Origin: an uncultured Clostridium sp.
GTDB taxonomy: Bacteria > Bacillota > Clostridia > TANB77 > CAG-508
Assembly (NCBI GenBank): GCA_900554565.1
Contig: USHX01000042.1
Location: 1-7,222 of the forward strand
Length of the DNA: 7,222 bases
Reading direction: 5' to 3'
This document shows, one piece after another, positions 4,989 to 7,222 of this stretch (positions are counted from its first letter, which is position 1; each line of letters begins with the position of its first letter). Position numbers and translations under genes: made by a program. The notes under the pieces were generated by a model, which did no database searches, was not told the DNA's origin, and worked only from the letters and a program-made list of their open reading frames with translations.

Positions 4989-5017
4989 ATTATACTATAT
5001 TTTTTACTATTTTTCAA
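4989..5017 (-). promoter_or_regulatory. sigma-A promoter of the Nudix gene
   Basis: Minus strand has -35 TTGAAA (5017-5012), a spacer of exactly 17 bases and -10 TATAAT (4994-4989). It lies between the pheT terminator and the Nudix start at 4951, leaving a leader of roughly 30 bases. Near-consensus elements with ideal spacing make this a confident call. Confidence 0.85.
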
Positions 5018-5048
5018 GTTTTGACATTTTTAAAAATTTGCAGTTTAC

Positions 5049-5082
5049 AAGAAAAGTGCTAAGTTGATTTAAAACTTAGCAC
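5049..5082 (-). terminator. Rho-independent terminator after pheT
   Basis: A perfect 10-bp stem is formed by GTGCTAAGTT and AACTTAGCAC (5056-5065 and 5073-5082) around a seven-base loop. On the minus strand it is followed by TTTTCTT and starts 10 bases after the pheT stop. The plus strand side also runs into a T-rich tract, so it could work both ways, but no plus-strand gene needs it. Confidence 0.92.
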
Positions 5083-5092
5083 CTTTTCTTTT

Positions 5093-7222
5093 CTATTTTC
5101 TTAATTCTGCTCCTAATACTTTTTCTAGTTCAGAAATAATATTTTCCATTGCTGTATTTATTTCTTCATCACTTAAAGTTTTCTTTTTGTCTCTAAAAAT
5201 CAAGCTATATGCAACACTCTTTTTATTAGTACCAATTTTTTCATCTCTGTATATATCAAATAGTGTAGCGCTTTCTAGTAATTTTTTGCTTTTCTTTGTT
5301 ATTATTTTTTCTATTTGTCCTACTTCAACTTTTTCATCTACTATTACAGCTATATCTCTTTCAACTGCCGGGAATTTTGGTACTTCAACATATTTTTTAT
5401 TTTGTCTTGAATATTTTACAAGTTTTGTTACATTAACTTCTGCAAGATATGCTCTTTTTTCTATTCCATAGTTTTCAAGAACTGCTGGGTGTACTTCTCC
5501 TATTGTTGCTATTACATCTTTTCCTACTGTTATGTTTGCACATCTACCTGGATGGTATGAACCATTTTCAGTTTCTTTTATTATATCATAACGATTTACA
5601 GATACTGATTCTAATACATTTTCTATTAATCCTTTTAGTGTATAGAAGTCTATATCATCACCATACATTCCTAATGTTAAAATATTTTCTTGTTCTGGAA
5701 CTTCTCCATTTTCAACTTCATTGTTTAAGTTTCTGTAATTTCTTGAAATATCAAATAATTTTACATTTTGATTTTTCTTATTAGCATTTGTTGCAAGTAT
5801 TTGCATCATACTTGGAATTGTTGTTGGTCTCATTAATTTATATTCATCACTTAGTGGATTTATTATTGTTATTGATTTTTCTATTAGTTCTTTGCTTATA
5901 TTTGATTTTTCTAAGTCTTGTTCACTTACAAATCCATATGTATAAATTTCTGAAAGTCCGTTATTTACTAACATATCTTTTATTGTTTTTTCTATTTTTT
6001 GTTCTTTGTTTCGTATTCCTAATGTTGTATCTGCTTTTATTAATGTTGTTTCTAATTTGTCATATCCATAAAATCTAACTATTTCTTCTGCTATATCTGC
6101 TACAAATTCTAGGTCCATTCTGAAATATGGTGCTATTGCCATATCATTTTCTACTTTTATATCTAGTTTTTCTAGAATTTTTATCATTTCTTCTTTTTCT
6201 ATATTTGTTCCTAATAGATTGTTTATTTTTTCTACATCTAATTTTATTTTGTTTATTTTTTGTTTTGTTGGATATACATCTATTTTTCCTTCAACTTCTT
6301 GTCCTGCACCTATTAATTCAACTAGTTCAACTGCTCTATTTACTGCTCTTATAGCGTTTTCTGATGATAATCCTTTTTCATATCTTGCTGAGCTTTCTGT
6401 TCTTAGTCCTACTTTTTTAGCTGTTTTTCTAACTCCACCACCATAGAATACTGCTGATTCAAATACTACAGTTTGTGTATCTTTTTCTATTTCTGAGTTT
6501 AATCCACCCATTACACCTGCTATTGCAACTGGCTTTTTAGTGTCAGCTATTACCAAGTCATTTTCATCTAATATTCTTTCTTGTTTATCTAGTGTTGTTA
6601 TTTTTTCGCCATTTTTTGCACGTCTTACTGTTATATGTTTTCCTTCTATTGAGTTTATATCAAATGCATGCATTGGTTGACCCATTTCTAGCATTACATA
6701 GTTTGTAATATCAACTATATTGTTTATGCTTCTTATTCCACAAGCATTTAGTCTTCTAGTTAGCCATTCTGGAGATGGTCCTATTTTTACATTTTTAACC
6801 ATTCTTGCAATATAACGATAGCATAAGTCTGGCGCTTCTATATCTACTTTAAGACCTTCTATTTCTTCTTTGTTTTCAACTATTTTTTCATCTATATTTT
6901 TTCTAGGATTTTTAAATTCTTTTCCTAATGATGCTGCAACTTCTCTTCCTAATCCTTCTATTGATAAACAATCAGGTCTGTTAGGTGTTATTTCAAATTC
7001 TATTATATCTTCTTTTAGATTTAAAACTTCTACAATGTCTTTTCCTAAGTCTTTTTCTAATTCTTTGTCTAATATCATTATTCCATTTTCAATTTGTCCT
7101 GGATAGTTTACAATGTCTAGTCCTAGTTCTCCTACAGAACACATCATTCCACATGATTCTACTCCACGTAAAAGTCCTTTTTTTATTTTTACTCCACCTG
7201 GTAATTCTGAACCATCTTTTGC
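5093..7222 (-). CDS. pheT: Phenylalanine-tRNA ligase beta subunit, 5' end cut by window edge
   Basis: PheT is the large subunit of the alpha2-beta2 enzyme that charges tRNA-Phe in the cytoplasm; it binds tRNA and carries the editing site. The frame is open from base 7222, reading AKDGSELPGG and RGVESCGMMCSVGEL, the end of the N-terminal tRNA-binding OB domain, so roughly 85-90 residues are missing. The 709 visible residues then show PNRPDCLS (80-87), the B3/B4 editing region (RYIARMVKNVKIGPSPEWL, then NNIVDITNYVMLEMGQPMHAFD), PVAIAGVMGG, B5 and a catalytic-like core, and the C-terminal FDX-ACB anticodon-binding domain (about 615-709, with PKFPAVERDIAVIV). It ends at a strong terminator. pheS is expected upstream, outside the window. 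No CGG codon is present in the whole visible frame. Confidence 0.97.
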   Translation of the reverse strand, partial: AKDGSELPGGVKIKKGLLRGVESCGMMCSVGELGLDIVNYPGQIENGIMILDKELEKDLGKDIVEVLNLKEDIIEFEITPNRPDCLSIEGLGREVAASLGKEFKNPRKNIDEKIVENKEEIEGLKVDIEAPDLCYRYIARMVKNVKIGPSPEWLTRRLNACGIRSINNIVDITNYVMLEMGQPMHAFDINSIEGKHITVRRAKNGEKITTLDKQERILDENDLVIADTKKPVAIAGVMGGLNSEIEKDTQTVVFESAVFYGGGVRKTAKKVGLRTESSARYEKGLSSENAIRAVNRAVELVELIGAGQEVEGKIDVYPTKQKINKIKLDVEKINNLLGTNIEKEEMIKILEKLDIKVENDMAIAPYFRMDLEFVADIAEEIVRFYGYDKLETTLIKADTTLGIRNKEQKIEKTIKDMLVNNGLSEIYTYGFVSEQDLEKSNISKELIEKSITIINPLSDEYKLMRPTTIPSMMQILATNANKKNQNVKLFDISRNYRNLNNEVENGEVPEQENILTLGMYGDDIDFYTLKGLIENVLESVSVNRYDIIKETENGSYHPGRCANITVGKDVIATIGEVHPAVLENYGIEKRAYLAEVNVTKLVKYSRQNKKYVEVPKFPAVERDIAVIVDEKVEVGQIEKIITKKSKKLLESATLFDIYRDEKIGTNKKSVAYSLIFRDKKKTLSDEEINTAMENIISELEKVLGAELRK

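Overview
The window is a low-GC, gene-dense stretch of bacterial chromosome with every recognised gene on the minus strand. Protein relatedness, strong GGAGG ribosome binding sites and the gene order ylxM-ffh-rpsP-khpA-rimM-trmD-rplS point to Bacillota, probably a Clostridia-like lineage; the species cannot be told from the window.

In transcription order (right to left): a 5'-truncated pheT (7222-5093) ends at a strong hairpin terminator. A Nudix-family gene (4951-4277) follows with its own TTGAAA/TATAAT promoter and terminator. Next is a 53-residue single-span membrane protein (4167-4006) with its own terminator. A TTGACA-type promoter at 3887-3859 then starts the conserved SRP/ribosome-maturation operon: ylxM (SRP-associated HTH protein), ffh (SRP GTPase), rpsP (S16), khpA (KH-domain RNA-binding protein), rimM (30S maturation), trmD (tRNA m1G37 methyltransferase) and rplS (L19, cut by the window edge). 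A compact GC-rich element before rplS looks like an L19 leader. No stretch over 300 bases lacks a gene, and I saw no tRNA, rRNA, CRISPR array or mobile element.

The notable signal is that two essential genes of this operon, ffh and trmD, are each interrupted by exactly one extra base, and both times that base makes a CGG arginine codon placed directly before a conserved glycine codon (CTT-C-GGA in ffh, GCT-C-GGC in trmD). Dropping the C restores textbook full-length proteins (450 and 222 residues). By eye, CGG occurs in frame only three times in about 2,180 codons: these two sites and one in the Nudix gene. The sites resemble +1 programmed frameshift sites (prfB CUU UGA C; Ty1 CUU AGG C; Ty3 GCG AGU U). 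TrmD makes m1G37, known to restrain +1 frameshifting and to be carried by tRNAs reading CUN, CCN and CGG. A CGG-dependent shift inside trmD itself could therefore be an autoregulatory sensor of m1G37, with ffh under the same control. This is a hypothesis; sequencing error or real mutation remain the alternatives.
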